A DNA stretch of 64,000 nt from Streptomyces amritsarensis (GTDB lineage Bacteria; Actinomycetota; Actinomycetes; Streptomycetales; Streptomycetaceae), in the NCBI RefSeq assembly GCF_001953875.1, contig NZ_MQUR01000019.1:1-64000 (forward strand), read 5' to 3'. The position numbers and the translations under genes were made by a program. Position 1 is the stretch's first letter, and every line of letters begins with the position of its first letter. Below are positions 35,194 to 44,040 of this stretch, in pieces. The notes under the pieces are model-generated. The model searched no databases. It was not told where the DNA came from and saw only the letters and a program-made list of their open reading frames with translations.

Positions 35194-38100
35194 CTAGTTG
35201 GTGCCGATCTTGGCCAGCAGGTCCACGATGCGGCCCTGGACGTCCGCCGTGGTGGCCCGTTCGGCGAGGAAGAGCACGCTCTCGCCCGAGGCCAGACGCG
35301 GCAGTTCGGCCGGATCGATGCCGGTCGCCGTGTAGACGACCAGCGGGGTGCGGTTCAGCTGCCCGTTGGCCCGCAGCCAGTCCACGATCCCGGCCCGCCG
35401 ACGGCGCACCTGCATCAGGTCCATGACCACCAGGTTGGGCCGCATACGCGTCGCCAGCTCCACGGCGTCGGTGTCCGCGCCCGCCCGGGCGACCTGCATG
35501 CCGCGCCGCTCCAGGGCCGCGGTCAGCGCGGTCGCGATCTCGTCGTGCTCCTCGATCAGCAGCACCCGGGAGGGGTGCTGCTCGCTGTCGCGCGGAGCCA
35601 GCGCCTTGAGCAGTACGGCCGGATCCGCGCCGTACGCCGCCTCGCGCGTGGCGTGGCCCAGCCCGGCCGTGACCAGTACGGGCACCTCCGCGGCCACGGC
35701 GGCCTGCCGCAGCGACTGCAGGGCGGTCCGGGTGATCGGTCCGGTCAGCGGGTCGACGAACAGCGCGGCCGGGAAGGCGGCGATCTGCGCGTCCACCTCC
35801 TCACGGGAGTGCACGACCACCGGGCGGTAGCCGCGGTCGCTGAGCGCCTGTTGCGTCTGCACGTCGGGCGCCGGCCACACCAGGAGCCGGCGCGGGTTGT
35901 CCAGCGGCTCCGGCGGGAGTTCGTCGTCCACGGGCTGCGGTACGGGCCGGTTGACCACCTCGACCGCACCGCCCGGGCCGTCCAGGGGCTCGGGGCCCTC
36001 GTCGGCACCCGCCTCGGGGGCGCCTATGGCGAAGGCCCGGCCCTGCGGGCTGGGCTCGGCGAGCCGGCGACGCCGGCCGGAGCCGGAACCGGCGGCGGGG
36101 GCCGCCCCGGAGGGATCGACGGAGATGCCCTGGCCGAGGGTGCCCAAGGCGCGCACGCTGATCGGCTGTGCGGCCTGCCCCTGCGGCGGGGTGTCCTGAG
36201 GACGGCGCGCTCCGGGGACCGCGACCTGGCCGGAGGCCCCGTCGTCCCCGGCAGCGGCAGCGACACCGGCCGACGGAACCGGCCACGCGGGGGCGCCGGC
36301 CAGCGCACGCCGCCGCCCGGTCGGGCTCTCGGCGGGAGCGTCGGACGGTGAGGTTGGCGCCTCGGGCGGGGCTCCGGGGGCGCCCAGCGCCCGGCGGCCA
36401 CGGCGGCCGGCCGGTGCCGCGGCGTCGGATCCGGCCTCGCCCTCGGAGACAGCGGCGGCGGGGCCGGCTTCCGCGGGTACCGGCGCCGGGGGGGCAGCCG
36501 GGGTCGGGCCGGCGGGCAGCGCGAAGCCGCCCTCCGGAGCGATGGGCCGTGCCGGAGCGGGTGTCGGGCCGAGCCCCGTCGCGGGGACGGGACCGCCGGG
36601 CTGCGCCGGACCGGCCGGACCCAGTGCCCGCCGCCGGCCGGCGGGGTGCTCGGTCACCGGCACCGGGGGTACCGCGGGCACGGGCGGGAGCGCGGGCATG
36701 GCGGTGCCCTGCGGCTGGACGGGCCGGCCGGGGCCGCCCTGGCCCTCGAGGGCGCCGCTGTCACCGCTGCCGTCACCGGCCCGGCCGCGCCTGCGCCCGG
36801 TGCCGAGGCCCGCGGGGTTCACCGGGGACTGCGCCAGCTCAGGACCCGCCTGCGGCGTGGCCTCGCCCGCCCGCCGCCGACCCGAGGGCAGCGCCAGCGC
36901 GCTCCCGCCCTGGCCGGCCTGCGCGGCTTCGGGGCCCGGGGTCTCGTCCTCCAGGAAGGCGTCCACGCCGCGCCGGCCCCGTCGGCCGCCGGAGACCTTG
37001 CCGGGGGCGGCGCCGGCGGCCGTTGCCGCGCCGTCCGGTCCGGTGCCCGCCGGGGGCGCCTCCGGCGGCTCGGGCAGGGTCACCGTCCCGGCACCTGCGC
37101 CGAGCGGGAGTTCCAGCACGTAGGCCCCGCCGGGGGCGCCCGGCACCTCCACGGTCTGCAGCACACCGCCGTGGGCGGCCACGATGCCGCGGACGATCGG
37201 CTCGTGGACCGGGTTGCCGCCCTCGTAGGGGCCGCGCACCTCGATCCGTACGACGTCGCCGCGCTGGGCGGCGGCCACCACGATCGTCGAGTCGCTGTAC
37301 CCGCTGCCCTGGCGGGTCTTGCCGGTGGCGTCCACGCCGGCGACGTCCGCGACGAGGTGCGCGAGGGCGGTCGAGATCCGCTCGCCGTCCACCTCGGCCT
37401 CGATGGTCGGCGCGTGGACGGCGAACTGCGCACGACCCGGCCCGATCAACTCGACCGCGCCGTCGACGCCGGCCGTGACCACGCCGTTGATCAGGACCTT
37501 CTTCTTGGACAGCTTGTCGCGGCCGGAGTCCAGGCGCTGGAAGCCGAGCACGTTGTCCACCAGGGTGGTCATCCGCGAGTACCCGGCGGCCAGGTGGTGC
37601 AGGAGCTGGTTGGCCTCGGGCCACAGCTGTCCGGCGTCGTCGGCGGCCAGCGTCGCCAGCTCGCCGCGCAGCTCGTCCAGCGGTCCGCGCAGGGAGTCCC
37701 CGAGGACGGCGATGAGCTGCGCGTGCCGCGCGGCCAGGGCGTCGTAGGGCCGGCGGTCCGTGAAGGTCATGACGGCGCCCACGAGCTGCTCCCCGTCCCG
37801 TACGGGAGAGGTGGTCAGGTCGACGGCGACCGGCTGCCCGGCCTTGTTCCAGAGCACCTGCCCGCGCACGCGGTGCTTGCGGCCGCTGCGCAGGGTGTCG
37901 GCGAGCGGGGATTCCTCGAAGGGGAAGGGCGAGCCGTCGGCGCGGGAGTGCTGGACCAGGCCGTGCAGTTCGCGGTTGCCGAGGTCGGTGGCGCGGTAGC
38001 CGAGGATCTGGGCGGCCGCCGGGTTGACGAGCACGACGCGGCCGTCGGTGTCGGTGCCCACGACGCCTTCGGCGGCGGCGCGCAGGATCATCTCGGTCTG

Positions 38101-38541
38101 CCGCTGGGAGCGGGCCAGCTCGGCCTCGGTGTCCACGGTCTGGGAGAGGTCCCGGACCACGAGCATCAGCAGCTCGTCACCGGTGTAGGCGGGTTGCGGC
38201 TCGCGGTAGGCGTCGCGGCCGTCGAGGTGGGCGCTGGTGACCTCGACGGGGAACTCGGAGCCGTCGGTACGGCGGGCGACCATCCGCTTGGGCTTGGTGC
38301 GGCCGCCCTCGTCCTCGCCGGGGCGGCGCATGGAGCCGGGGATCAGCTTGGAGTCGAACTCGGGCAGGAGGTCGAGGACGCCCCGGCCGACCAGTCCGGT
38401 GCCGGGGCTCTCCATGACCTCGAGCGCGATCGAATTGGCGTTGACGACCGTGCCGTTGGCGTTGACGAGCAACAGCGCGTCCGGAAGGGCGTCGAGTATT
38501 GCTGCGAGGCGAGCAGCGCCTCGGGATGGCCTGCTGCTCAC
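35194..38541 (-). CDS. large PAS / degenerate histidine-kinase / receiver-like signalling protein
   Basis: The 1,115-residue protein has two PAS domains (about 12-120 and 145-260, the second with GVVGTDTDGRVVLVNPAAAQILGY), then a DHp-like helix pair near 270-340 and an ATPase-like domain near 345-480. A Pro/Ala/Gly-rich linker of about 400 residues (about 484-884) with repeated GRRRALG-type motifs follows, then two receiver-like domains (about 884-985 and 988-1110). The DHp position normally SHELRTPL reads GDSLRGPLDEL, so the phospho-accepting His is absent, and the ATPase N-box is not recognisable. The last receiver keeps a possible Asp in VVMDLMQV near 1037. It is probably a cytoplasmic scaffold or sensor rather than a kinase. 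Confidence 0.85.
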   Translation of the reverse strand: MSSRPSRGAARLAAILDALPDALLLVNANGTVVNANSIALEVMESPGTGLVGRGVLDLLPEFDSKLIPGSMRRPGEDEGGRTKPKRMVARRTDGSEFPVEVTSAHLDGRDAYREPQPAYTGDELLMLVVRDLSQTVDTEAELARSQRQTEMILRAAAEGVVGTDTDGRVVLVNPAAAQILGYRATDLGNRELHGLVQHSRADGSPFPFEESPLADTLRSGRKHRVRGQVLWNKAGQPVAVDLTTSPVRDGEQLVGAVMTFTDRRPYDALAARHAQLIAVLGDSLRGPLDELRGELATLAADDAGQLWPEANQLLHHLAAGYSRMTTLVDNVLGFQRLDSGRDKLSKKKVLINGVVTAGVDGAVELIGPGRAQFAVHAPTIEAEVDGERISTALAHLVADVAGVDATGKTRQGSGYSDSTIVVAAAQRGDVVRIEVRGPYEGGNPVHEPIVRGIVAAHGGVLQTVEVPGAPGGAYVLELPLGAGAGTVTLPEPPEAPPAGTGPDGAATAAGAAPGKVSGGRRGRRGVDAFLEDETPGPEAAQAGQGGSALALPSGRRRAGEATPQAGPELAQSPVNPAGLGTGRRRGRAGDGSGDSGALEGQGGPGRPVQPQGTAMPALPPVPAVPPVPVTEHPAGRRRALGPAGPAQPGGPVPATGLGPTPAPARPIAPEGGFALPAGPTPAAPPAPVPAEAGPAAAVSEGEAGSDAAAPAGRRGRRALGAPGAPPEAPTSPSDAPAESPTGRRRALAGAPAWPVPSAGVAAAAGDDGASGQVAVPGARRPQDTPPQGQAAQPISVRALGTLGQGISVDPSGAAPAAGSGSGRRRRLAEPSPQGRAFAIGAPEAGADEGPEPLDGPGGAVEVVNRPVPQPVDDELPPEPLDNPRRLLVWPAPDVQTQQALSDRGYRPVVVHSREEVDAQIAAFPAALFVDPLTGPITRTALQSLRQAAVAAEVPVLVTAGLGHATREAAYGADPAVLLKALAPRDSEQHPSRVLLIEEHDEIATALTAALERRGMQVARAGADTDAVELATRMRPNLVVMDLMQVRRRRAGIVDWLRANGQLNRTPLVVYTATGIDPAELPRLASGESVLFLAERATTADVQGRIVDLLAKIGTN

Positions 38542-38661
38542 GACGAGCTTCCTCCCTGACCAACGACTACCGGCAAGTCACGGGAGGAGTCTAAGGCCAC
38601 AGGCCCGCGGCGGGGTGGCCGATGTGCGTCCGGCAACACCCTTTCCGGTCATCCTCCCAGG

Positions 38662-39087
38662 TCAGGAACGCCCACTCGGAAGCAGAGGTTCCAACTCGTC
38701 CCAGCGCTTGATTTCGCATCCGTCCGTCCGGCGGAAGGTGGCGTTCACCTTGCGTCCGTTCCAGGTTCCGGTGACACGGGCGGTGGCCGGGCCGCCGTAC
38801 TGCTTGGTGCAGATCTGGTCCGGGGGGACGGGGGCGAAGGGGTTGCGCCCCTCTTCGGCGAGCTCGTCCAGCCGCGCGCAGGCGCCCTCGGCCTCCGGGT
38901 GGTCGCCGCCGACGGGTCCGCATTCGAGCGTGTACTCGCGGTCCAGCTGACGGTTTCCGGTGTCGGCCATGGTCATGGTCAGCCGGTCGGGCGCGGCCAG
39001 CAGCTGTCCCAGGGGCAGTGGGGGCAGCGGCCCGGCGGCCGCGGTGGCCAGGGCCGAGGTGACGGCGAAGGCGGCGAGACGCAGCAT
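38662..39087 (-). CDS. subtilisin-inhibitor-like (SSI family) secreted protease inhibitor
   Basis: The 141-residue secreted protein has a signal peptide (about residues 1-20) and the SSI fold. The four conserved Cys sit in the right places (LECGPVGGDHPEAEGACARL, and ICTKQYGG with DGCEIKRW), giving two disulfides, and the TGTWNGRKVNATF strand is typical. By alignment with Streptomyces SSI (CPMVYDP), the reactive-site P1 residue here is Lys in CTKQYGG, which would favour trypsin-like targets over subtilisin. GGAG precedes the ATG. It is monocistronic by position. Confidence 0.93.
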   Translation of the reverse strand: MLRLAAFAVTSALATAAAGPLPPLPLGQLLAAPDRLTMTMADTGNRQLDREYTLECGPVGGDHPEAEGACARLDELAEEGRNPFAPVPPDQICTKQYGGPATARVTGTWNGRKVNATFRRTDGCEIKRWDELEPLLPSGRS

Positions 39088-39273
39088 GGGGCACTCCAGG
39101 TCGTCCGTACGTCATACGCCTGACCAACGACGCGGGCGCGCCGATGTTGCGTGCGGCGGGGCCTTTAAGGCTTTGCCCTCGGCCCGTCCCGCCTAGTACC
39201 GTGGGAGCGGATTGGTGAGCGGCCCCGCGCCTGTGTCATCATCTGCACGCACCTTCGTACGCGGGGGTGTGCT

Positions 39274-39364
39274 GGAGGCGTCGCCTAGTCCGGTCTATGG
39301 CGCCGCACTGCTAATGCGGTTTGGGTCTTACCACCCATCGAGGGTTCAAATCCCTCCGCCTCCG
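39274..39364 (+). tRNA. tRNA-Ser (anticodon GCU)
   Basis: Class II tRNA: acceptor arms 39274-39280 and 39357-39363, anticodon GCT at 39310-39312 in a five-pair stem, long variable arm, T arm GTTCAAATC. CCA is not encoded. It reads AGC and AGU. Confidence 0.96.
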
Positions 39365-39370
39365 CAGTTC

Positions 39371-39406
39371 ATCGAAGCCCCGGTCCGTCAGGACCGGGGC
39401 TTCGAT
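39371..39406 (+). terminator. terminator after tRNA-Ser(GCU)
   Basis: A perfect 16-bp stem (39371-39386 with 39391-39406) with loop GTCA begins six bases after the tRNA. Confidence 0.88.
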
Positions 39407-39611
39407 GCGTTCCGGGAGCCGTACGCCTGCTGGGGTGTTCCGCTGTGCTCCGAGCCTTGCCCGCCCCGTACGCCGACTCATGTGGACGATCTTCATCCGG
39501 AGCGTTTCCGCAGTTCAGACTGGGTTTGGCTAATGGATTTCGCGTCCCGGCGAGGTCCATGTATTGTTGTTCTCGCAAGGCCAACGGGGCGGAAAACCCC
39601 GGGAAGCCCAA

Positions 39612-39684
39612 GCACTCGTAGCTTAACGGATAGAGCATCTGACTACGGATCAGAAGGTTGCAGGTTCGAATCCTGCCGAGTGCA
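39612..39684 (+). tRNA. tRNA-Arg (anticodon ACG)
   Basis: Acceptor arms 39612-39618 and 39677-39683, anticodon ACG at 39645-39647 in a five-pair stem, T arm GTTCGAATC, no encoded CCA. In bacteria A34 of this tRNA is edited to inosine by TadA, whose gene is at 57835-58323. Confidence 0.96.
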
Positions 39685-39692
39685 CAGCAGGG

Positions 39693-39724
39693 CAGAGGCC
39701 CCGGACGGAAGTCCGGGGCCTCTG
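39693..39724 (+). terminator. terminator after tRNA-Arg(ACG)
   Basis: A perfect 14-bp stem (39693-39706 with 39711-39724) with a GGAA tetraloop lies eight bases after the tRNA. Confidence 0.88.
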
Positions 39725-39887
39725 TCGTATGTCCCGGTTGTCCCCGGTGGGATGTCCTCCTCCTTGATGGGGAGGGGGTCCCCCGGGAGATGTCGGGGAT
39801 GGGATGGCTCTGGCGGGGGACGCCGGCTACCCGGCGGCGTCGGTACGGTTCTTGAAGATCGTCCGAAGCTGGAAAACGGGGGCAACC

Positions 39888-40253
39888 ATGGGACTGTTCG
39901 GGAATGCGCACACCGTCGACCCCGTGTCGGCGCAGCGGGACTATGCACGGCTGCTCGGTCAGGGGGAGCAGGTGCACGCCGCCTTCCTGTTGATCCGGGA
40001 CACGATCCTGTTCACCGACCGGCGACTGGTGCTCGTCGACAAGCAGGGGCTCACGGGCAAGAAGGTGGAGTACCACTCCGTCCCCTACCGGAGCATCACG
40101 CACTTCTCCGTGGAGACCGCCGGCCACTTCGATCTGGACGCCGAGCTGAAGATCTGGATATCCGGCAGCTCGACGCCGATCGAGAAGACCTTCACCAAGG
40201 GTGTGGACATCTACGAGGTGCAGGCGATCCTGACGCAGTTCGTCGCCCGCTAG
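39888..40253 (+). CDS. PH-domain protein (bPH type)
   Basis: The 121-residue cytoplasmic protein is made of a single bacterial pleckstrin-homology domain: GEQVHAAFLLIRDTILFTDRRLVLVDKQGLTGKKVEYHSVPYRSI is the typical strand pattern, followed by a final helix (VDIYEVQAILTQFV). Such proteins bind membranes or partners in stress responses; no function is known. The ATG at 39888 follows a G-rich site; it stands alone and converges on the SMP-30 gene. Confidence 0.9.
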   Translation: MGLFGNAHTVDPVSAQRDYARLLGQGEQVHAAFLLIRDTILFTDRRLVLVDKQGLTGKKVEYHSVPYRSITHFSVETAGHFDLDAELKIWISGSSTPIEKTFTKGVDIYEVQAILTQFVAR

Positions 40254-40275
40254 CCGGACGTCCGCCCGGCCGGTC

Positions 40276-41187
40276 TCAGAGGACCCGGGGGAGGCCGGTC
40301 ACCGACATCACCAGCGAGTAGAGGGAGGTGGTGGCGGTGATGAAGAGGCGGTTGTTCTTGGGGCCGCCGAAGGCGATGTTGGAGACGGGCTCGGGGACGC
40401 GCAGGCGGCCGATGAGGGTGCCGTCCGCGGCGTAGCAGTGGACGCCGTCCTCCATCGCTGCCGCCCACAGCCGGCCCTCGTCGTCGAAGCGGAGGTTGTC
40501 GATGCCGGGGCAGGTCGTGAAGACGCGGTCGCCGGTGAGGGAGCCGGTCTCGGTGACCTTGAAGGTGCGGATGTGGCCGGCCCTGGTGTCCGCCGCGTAC
40601 AGCTCGCTCTCGTCGGGGGAGAAGACGAGGCCGTTGGGGCCGAGGAAGCCGTCGGCGACCATCCGTACCTCGCCGGTGGAGGGATCGGCCCGGTAGAGGT
40701 TGCAGGCTCCGATCTCGCTGGGTGCGCGGTGGCCCTCGTAGTCGTTGGTGATGCCGAAGTCCGGGTCGGAGAACCAGACGGACCCGTCCGAGTGGACCAC
40801 AGCGTCGTTCGGGCTGTTGAGCCGCTTGCCGTCGAAGCGGTCGGCGATGACGGTGATGCTGCCGTCGGGTTCGGTGCGGGTCACGCGCCGGTTGCCCTGT
40901 TCGCAGGAGATCAGGCGGCCCTCGCGGTCGAGGGTGTTGCCGTTGGAGTGCCCGGCGGGCGAGCGGAAGACGGAGACCGCGCCGGTCGCCTCGTCCCAGC
41001 GCAGCATCCGGTCGTTGGGGATGTCGCTCCACAGCAGCTGCCGCCAGGCCGGCAGATACAGCGGGCCTTCCGCCCAGCGGCAGTCGTCGTGGAGCCGCTC
41101 CAGCCGGGCGTCGCCGTTGGCGCAGCGGCCGGTCTTGAAGCGTTCGTCCAGGATTTCATACAAGGTGAGGTCGGCTATGCCAGACAT
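40276..41187 (-). CDS. SMP-30/gluconolactonase-family protein
   Basis: The 303-residue six-bladed beta-propeller has the family metal ligands in order: Glu in CRWAEGPLYLP near residue 38, Asn in LNSPNDAVV near 126 and Asp in VFSPDESELYAADT near 190. These enzymes are calcium- or zinc-dependent lactonases acting on sugar lactones. It is divergent from an Lrp/AsnC regulator across 107 bases, suggesting that the regulator may control it. The ATG at 41187 has AGGGGGAACC upstream. No sugar-acid pathway genes are adjacent. Confidence 0.9.
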   Translation of the reverse strand: MSGIADLTLYEILDERFKTGRCANGDARLERLHDDCRWAEGPLYLPAWRQLLWSDIPNDRMLRWDEATGAVSVFRSPAGHSNGNTLDREGRLISCEQGNRRVTRTEPDGSITVIADRFDGKRLNSPNDAVVHSDGSVWFSDPDFGITNDYEGHRAPSEIGACNLYRADPSTGEVRMVADGFLGPNGLVFSPDESELYAADTRAGHIRTFKVTETGSLTGDRVFTTCPGIDNLRFDDEGRLWAAAMEDGVHCYAADGTLIGRLRVPEPVSNIAFGGPKNNRLFITATTSLYSLVMSVTGLPRVL

Positions 41188-41294
41188 GGTTCCCCCTGAG
41201 TGCAGGTTGCCGAATTTTGTTCGGTCTGAGGGTGGCATTGCAGGATCAGGTACCGTCTTCGCAAGGCTTGTCAGGCCCAAGAGAGGGAGATTGC

Positions 41295-41729
41295 GTGGAC
41301 GACATCGACCGGACGCTCGTCCTGCGCCTGCAGCAGGACGCCGGCCAGTCCTACGCGGCTCTCGGCACAGCCGTCGGGCTCTCGGCCGGGGCCACCCACG
41401 AGCGCGTACGCAAACTGCGCGAGCGCGGGGTGATCCGGAGGACCACCATCGACGTCGACCCCGCCGCGGTCGGCAGCGGAGTCCTCGCCTACGTGATGGT
41501 CGACTCCAACGCGTGGATGGGCGAATCCGGAGACGACTTCGCCGCCATCCCGGAGATCCAGGAGGCGCACATCATCGCGGGCAGCGCGTCGGTACTGGTG
41601 AAGGTGCGCACGGCCTCGACCGAGCAGCTGCAGGACGTCCTGCGCCGCCTCTACGCCATCGACGGCGTCAGCGGGACGCACGCGACCGTCGTCCTGGAGA
41701 CCTTCTTCGAGCGGCCGCTCCCGCTGTGA
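41295..41729 (+). CDS. Lrp/AsnC-family transcriptional regulator
   Basis: The 144-residue regulator has an N-terminal helix-turn-helix (about residues 3-50: DIDRTLVLRLQQDAGQSY, then AVGLSAGATHERVRKL) and a C-terminal RAM ligand-binding domain (about 65-140). The GTG at 41295 follows GAGAGGGAG. It is divergent from the SMP-30 gene and translationally coupled by GTGA to the DUF2797 gene. The effector is probably an amino acid but cannot be told. Confidence 0.93.
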   Translation: MDDIDRTLVLRLQQDAGQSYAALGTAVGLSAGATHERVRKLRERGVIRRTTIDVDPAAVGSGVLAYVMVDSNAWMGESGDDFAAIPEIQEAHIIAGSASVLVKVRTASTEQLQDVLRRLYAIDGVSGTHATVVLETFFERPLPL

Positions 41730-42619
41730 CCTGGTGGTGCACCGGGATCCGGTGGAAGGGCTCCGCCCCGGTCATCGGGTGGTACGGCCAGGGGCGCGGC
41801 GAGCGCGTGAGTGCGCCGGCGTACGGGCAGCGGCTGGCCTTCGTCGCACGCGGGGAGCGGCACTGCCTGGGCGTGTGGAGGGCCGGGAAGCGGACCCCCT
41901 GCCCGGCCTCCGCCGCCATCCCCGGCCGCGGAGGCAGTGCGCAGTGCCCCGAATGCGCCCGCCTCGACCGGTCGTTCTCCGTGGCGGCCGATACCAACGC
42001 CGCCGATCCGCGGACCTACCGGGTCTATCTGGCCTGGTTCGGGCCGGGCATGGTCAAGGTCGGGATCACCGCAGAGGAGCGCGGCCCGGCCCGGCTGCTG
42101 GAGCAGGGGGCGGTGTCGTGGACCTGGCTGGGACGCGGACCGCTGATGGCCACCCGGCGCACCGAGGAGCTGCTGCGGGCGGCGCTCGGGGTGCCCGACC
42201 GGATCGCGTACACGCGCAAGCGCGCCGTACGGGCCCATCTGCCCGGCGCTCCGGAGCGGGCGCGGGAGGTCGCCGAACTGCACGGCCGGGCGGCGGCGCT
42301 GGCCGGGTGGCCGGAGTCCCTGGAGCGGATGGGGTGCGAAGTCACCGACCACGCGAAGGTGTTCGGCATGGACCTCTGGCAGGGGCTCCCGGCCCCGGAC
42401 CGGGTGGTCGCGGAGATGGCGGCCGACCGGGCCGTCGTGGGGCGGCTGGTCGGCGCCGCCGGGCCCGACCTGCACTTCGAGGACGGGCTCGTGGTCGACA
42501 CCCGGCTGCTGGCCGGCTGGGAACTCGCCACCCCGGGCGAGGGAGCGGTGACCTCCGTGCCGGTCGCGCAGATCCCGGCGGCGGCCGCTGCTCCCATGGA
42601 GCAGGACGGACTGTTCTGA
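41726..42619 (+). CDS. DUF2797-family protein
   Basis: The 297-residue protein has a possible zinc-binding Cys set (CLGVW, TPCPAS and CPECARLDRSF near residues 50-88). After it comes a segment TYRVYLAWFGPGMVKVGIT near residues 98-116 that resembles the start of GIY-YIG-type folds and is the hallmark of DUF2797. No catalytic role is known. It overlaps the Lrp/AsnC stop by four bases, which suggests joint expression. The tail of about 40 residues is Ala/Pro-rich. Confidence 0.85.
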   Translation: MTWWCTGIRWKGSAPVIGWYGQGRGERVSAPAYGQRLAFVARGERHCLGVWRAGKRTPCPASAAIPGRGGSAQCPECARLDRSFSVAADTNAADPRTYRVYLAWFGPGMVKVGITAEERGPARLLEQGAVSWTWLGRGPLMATRRTEELLRAALGVPDRIAYTRKRAVRAHLPGAPERAREVAELHGRAAALAGWPESLERMGCEVTDHAKVFGMDLWQGLPAPDRVVAEMAADRAVVGRLVGAAGPDLHFEDGLVVDTRLLAGWELATPGEGAVTSVPVAQIPAAAAAPMEQDGLF

Positions 42620-42734
42620 CATCCTCGGACGGGGATCCACGAGACCGGCGCCATGGTCAAGTCTTGGATCCCTTTGCCCGTCCGGGGCCGATCCGGGTGG
42701 ACACGCCGGGGTCGCTCCGCCGAGGGTGGTGGGC

Positions 42735-43073
42735 ATGACCACTCAGCCGGTGGCGGCCTTCGAACCGCCCTATGTCATGGCCGTTTTCAGCAGCGTCCGC
42801 ACCGCGGACGACACCGGCCTCGATGAACTCAACGACCGGATGGAGGAGATCGTCCAGGCGATCCCCGGCTACCTCGGCTACGAGTCCGCGCGCAATCCCG
42901 AAGGCCTGGGCATCACCGTCGCCTACTTCCGGGACCACGAGTCCCTCACGGCGTGGCGCGAGAACCTGGAGCACCAGGCGGCCATGAGGAAGGGCCGCGC
43001 CGAGTGGTACGAGAGCTACACCCTGCACGTTGCGACCGTCGAGCGGAGCCACGGCTTTGTCCGCAACGCCTGA
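42735..43073 (+). CDS. ABM-domain (antibiotic biosynthesis monooxygenase-like) protein
   Basis: A 112-residue single dimeric ferredoxin-like domain with the conserved pattern IPGYLGYESARNPEGLGITVAYFRDHESLTAWREN and HQAAMRKGRAEWYESYTLHVATVE. Such small proteins are cofactor-free monooxygenases or isomerases, or simply chaperone-like. Its 3' end overlaps the following amidohydrolase by 17 bases, so the two probably act together. Confidence 0.88.
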   Translation: MTTQPVAAFEPPYVMAVFSSVRTADDTGLDELNDRMEEIVQAIPGYLGYESARNPEGLGITVAYFRDHESLTAWRENLEHQAAMRKGRAEWYESYTLHVATVERSHGFVRNA

Positions 43074-43938
43074 TGCGGTCCGCGCCTTCCGGGAGCGGCT
43101 TGGGCTGCCCGGACTGGTCGACGTCCACACCCACTTCATGCCTGAGCGGGTCCTGGACAAGGTGTGGGACTACTTCGACGCGGTCGGCCCGCTGACCGGC
43201 GTCGAGTGGCCCATCACCTACCGCCACGAGGAGGAGCAGCGCGTCGCGCTCCTGAGGGAGTTCGGCGTCCGGGCCTTCACCTCCATGCTCTATCCGCACA
43301 AACCGGAGATGGCCGCCTGGCTCAACGCCTGGTCCGCCGACTTCGCGGCCCGCACCCCCGACTGCCTGCACACCGCGACCTTCTTCCCGGAGGAGGGCGT
43401 TGACGCGTACGTCCGCCAAGCCGTGGAGTCGGGTGCCCGGATCTTCAAGGCACACCTCCAGGTCGGCGGGTACGACCCGAACGACGACGTGCTCGATGCC
43501 GTCTGGGGGCTGTTGGCCGAGGCCGGCATCCCCACCGTGATCCACTGCGGCTCCGGCCCCGTCCCCGGCAAGCACACGGGACCCGACCCGGTCGCCCGTC
43601 TGCTGGCCCGCCATCCGCGGCTGCCGCTGGTCATCGCCCACATGGGCATGCCCGAGTACGCGGACTTCCTCGACCTCGCCGACCGCCACCCGGCGGTGCG
43701 CCTCGACACGACCATGGCCTTCACCGACTTCTCCGAGCGGTTCAGCCCCTTTCCGCCCGCGGACCTCGGCCGGCTCGCGGACCTCGGCGACCGGATCCTG
43801 CTGGGCACCGACTTCCCGAACATCCCCTACCCGTACGAGCACCAGCTCGCCGCCCTCGAGCGGCTGGGCCTGGGCGACGACTGGCTGCGGGCGGTCTGCC
43901 ACGACAACGGCGCCCGGCTGTTCCGCCTCGACGGCTGA
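43057..43938 (+). CDS. amidohydrolase-2 family metal-dependent hydrolase
   Basis: The 293-residue TIM-barrel hydrolase has metal ligands in VDVHTHFMPE near residue 21, His in VIHCGSGP near 165, His in IAHMGMPEYADF near 195 and Asp in LLGTDFPNIPYPYEHQ near 252. The family includes decarboxylases such as ACMSD as well as hydrolases. I chose the TTG at 43057 because GGAG lies eight bases upstream and no ATG or GTG is available before the barrel begins. It overlaps the ABM gene. Confidence 0.88.
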   Translation: MSATPDAVRAFRERLGLPGLVDVHTHFMPERVLDKVWDYFDAVGPLTGVEWPITYRHEEEQRVALLREFGVRAFTSMLYPHKPEMAAWLNAWSADFAARTPDCLHTATFFPEEGVDAYVRQAVESGARIFKAHLQVGGYDPNDDVLDAVWGLLAEAGIPTVIHCGSGPVPGKHTGPDPVARLLARHPRLPLVIAHMGMPEYADFLDLADRHPAVRLDTTMAFTDFSERFSPFPPADLGRLADLGDRILLGTDFPNIPYPYEHQLAALERLGLGDDWLRAVCHDNGARLFRLDG

Positions 43939-44040
43939 CACCCTGCCTTCCCCCGGGGGGCCGACGGGCCGGGGTCCTTTCTCAGGAAATTCACAGGTTG
44001 GGGCAAGAACGCTCTCAGAGGGGCCGGGGAGCGTGTCCGT

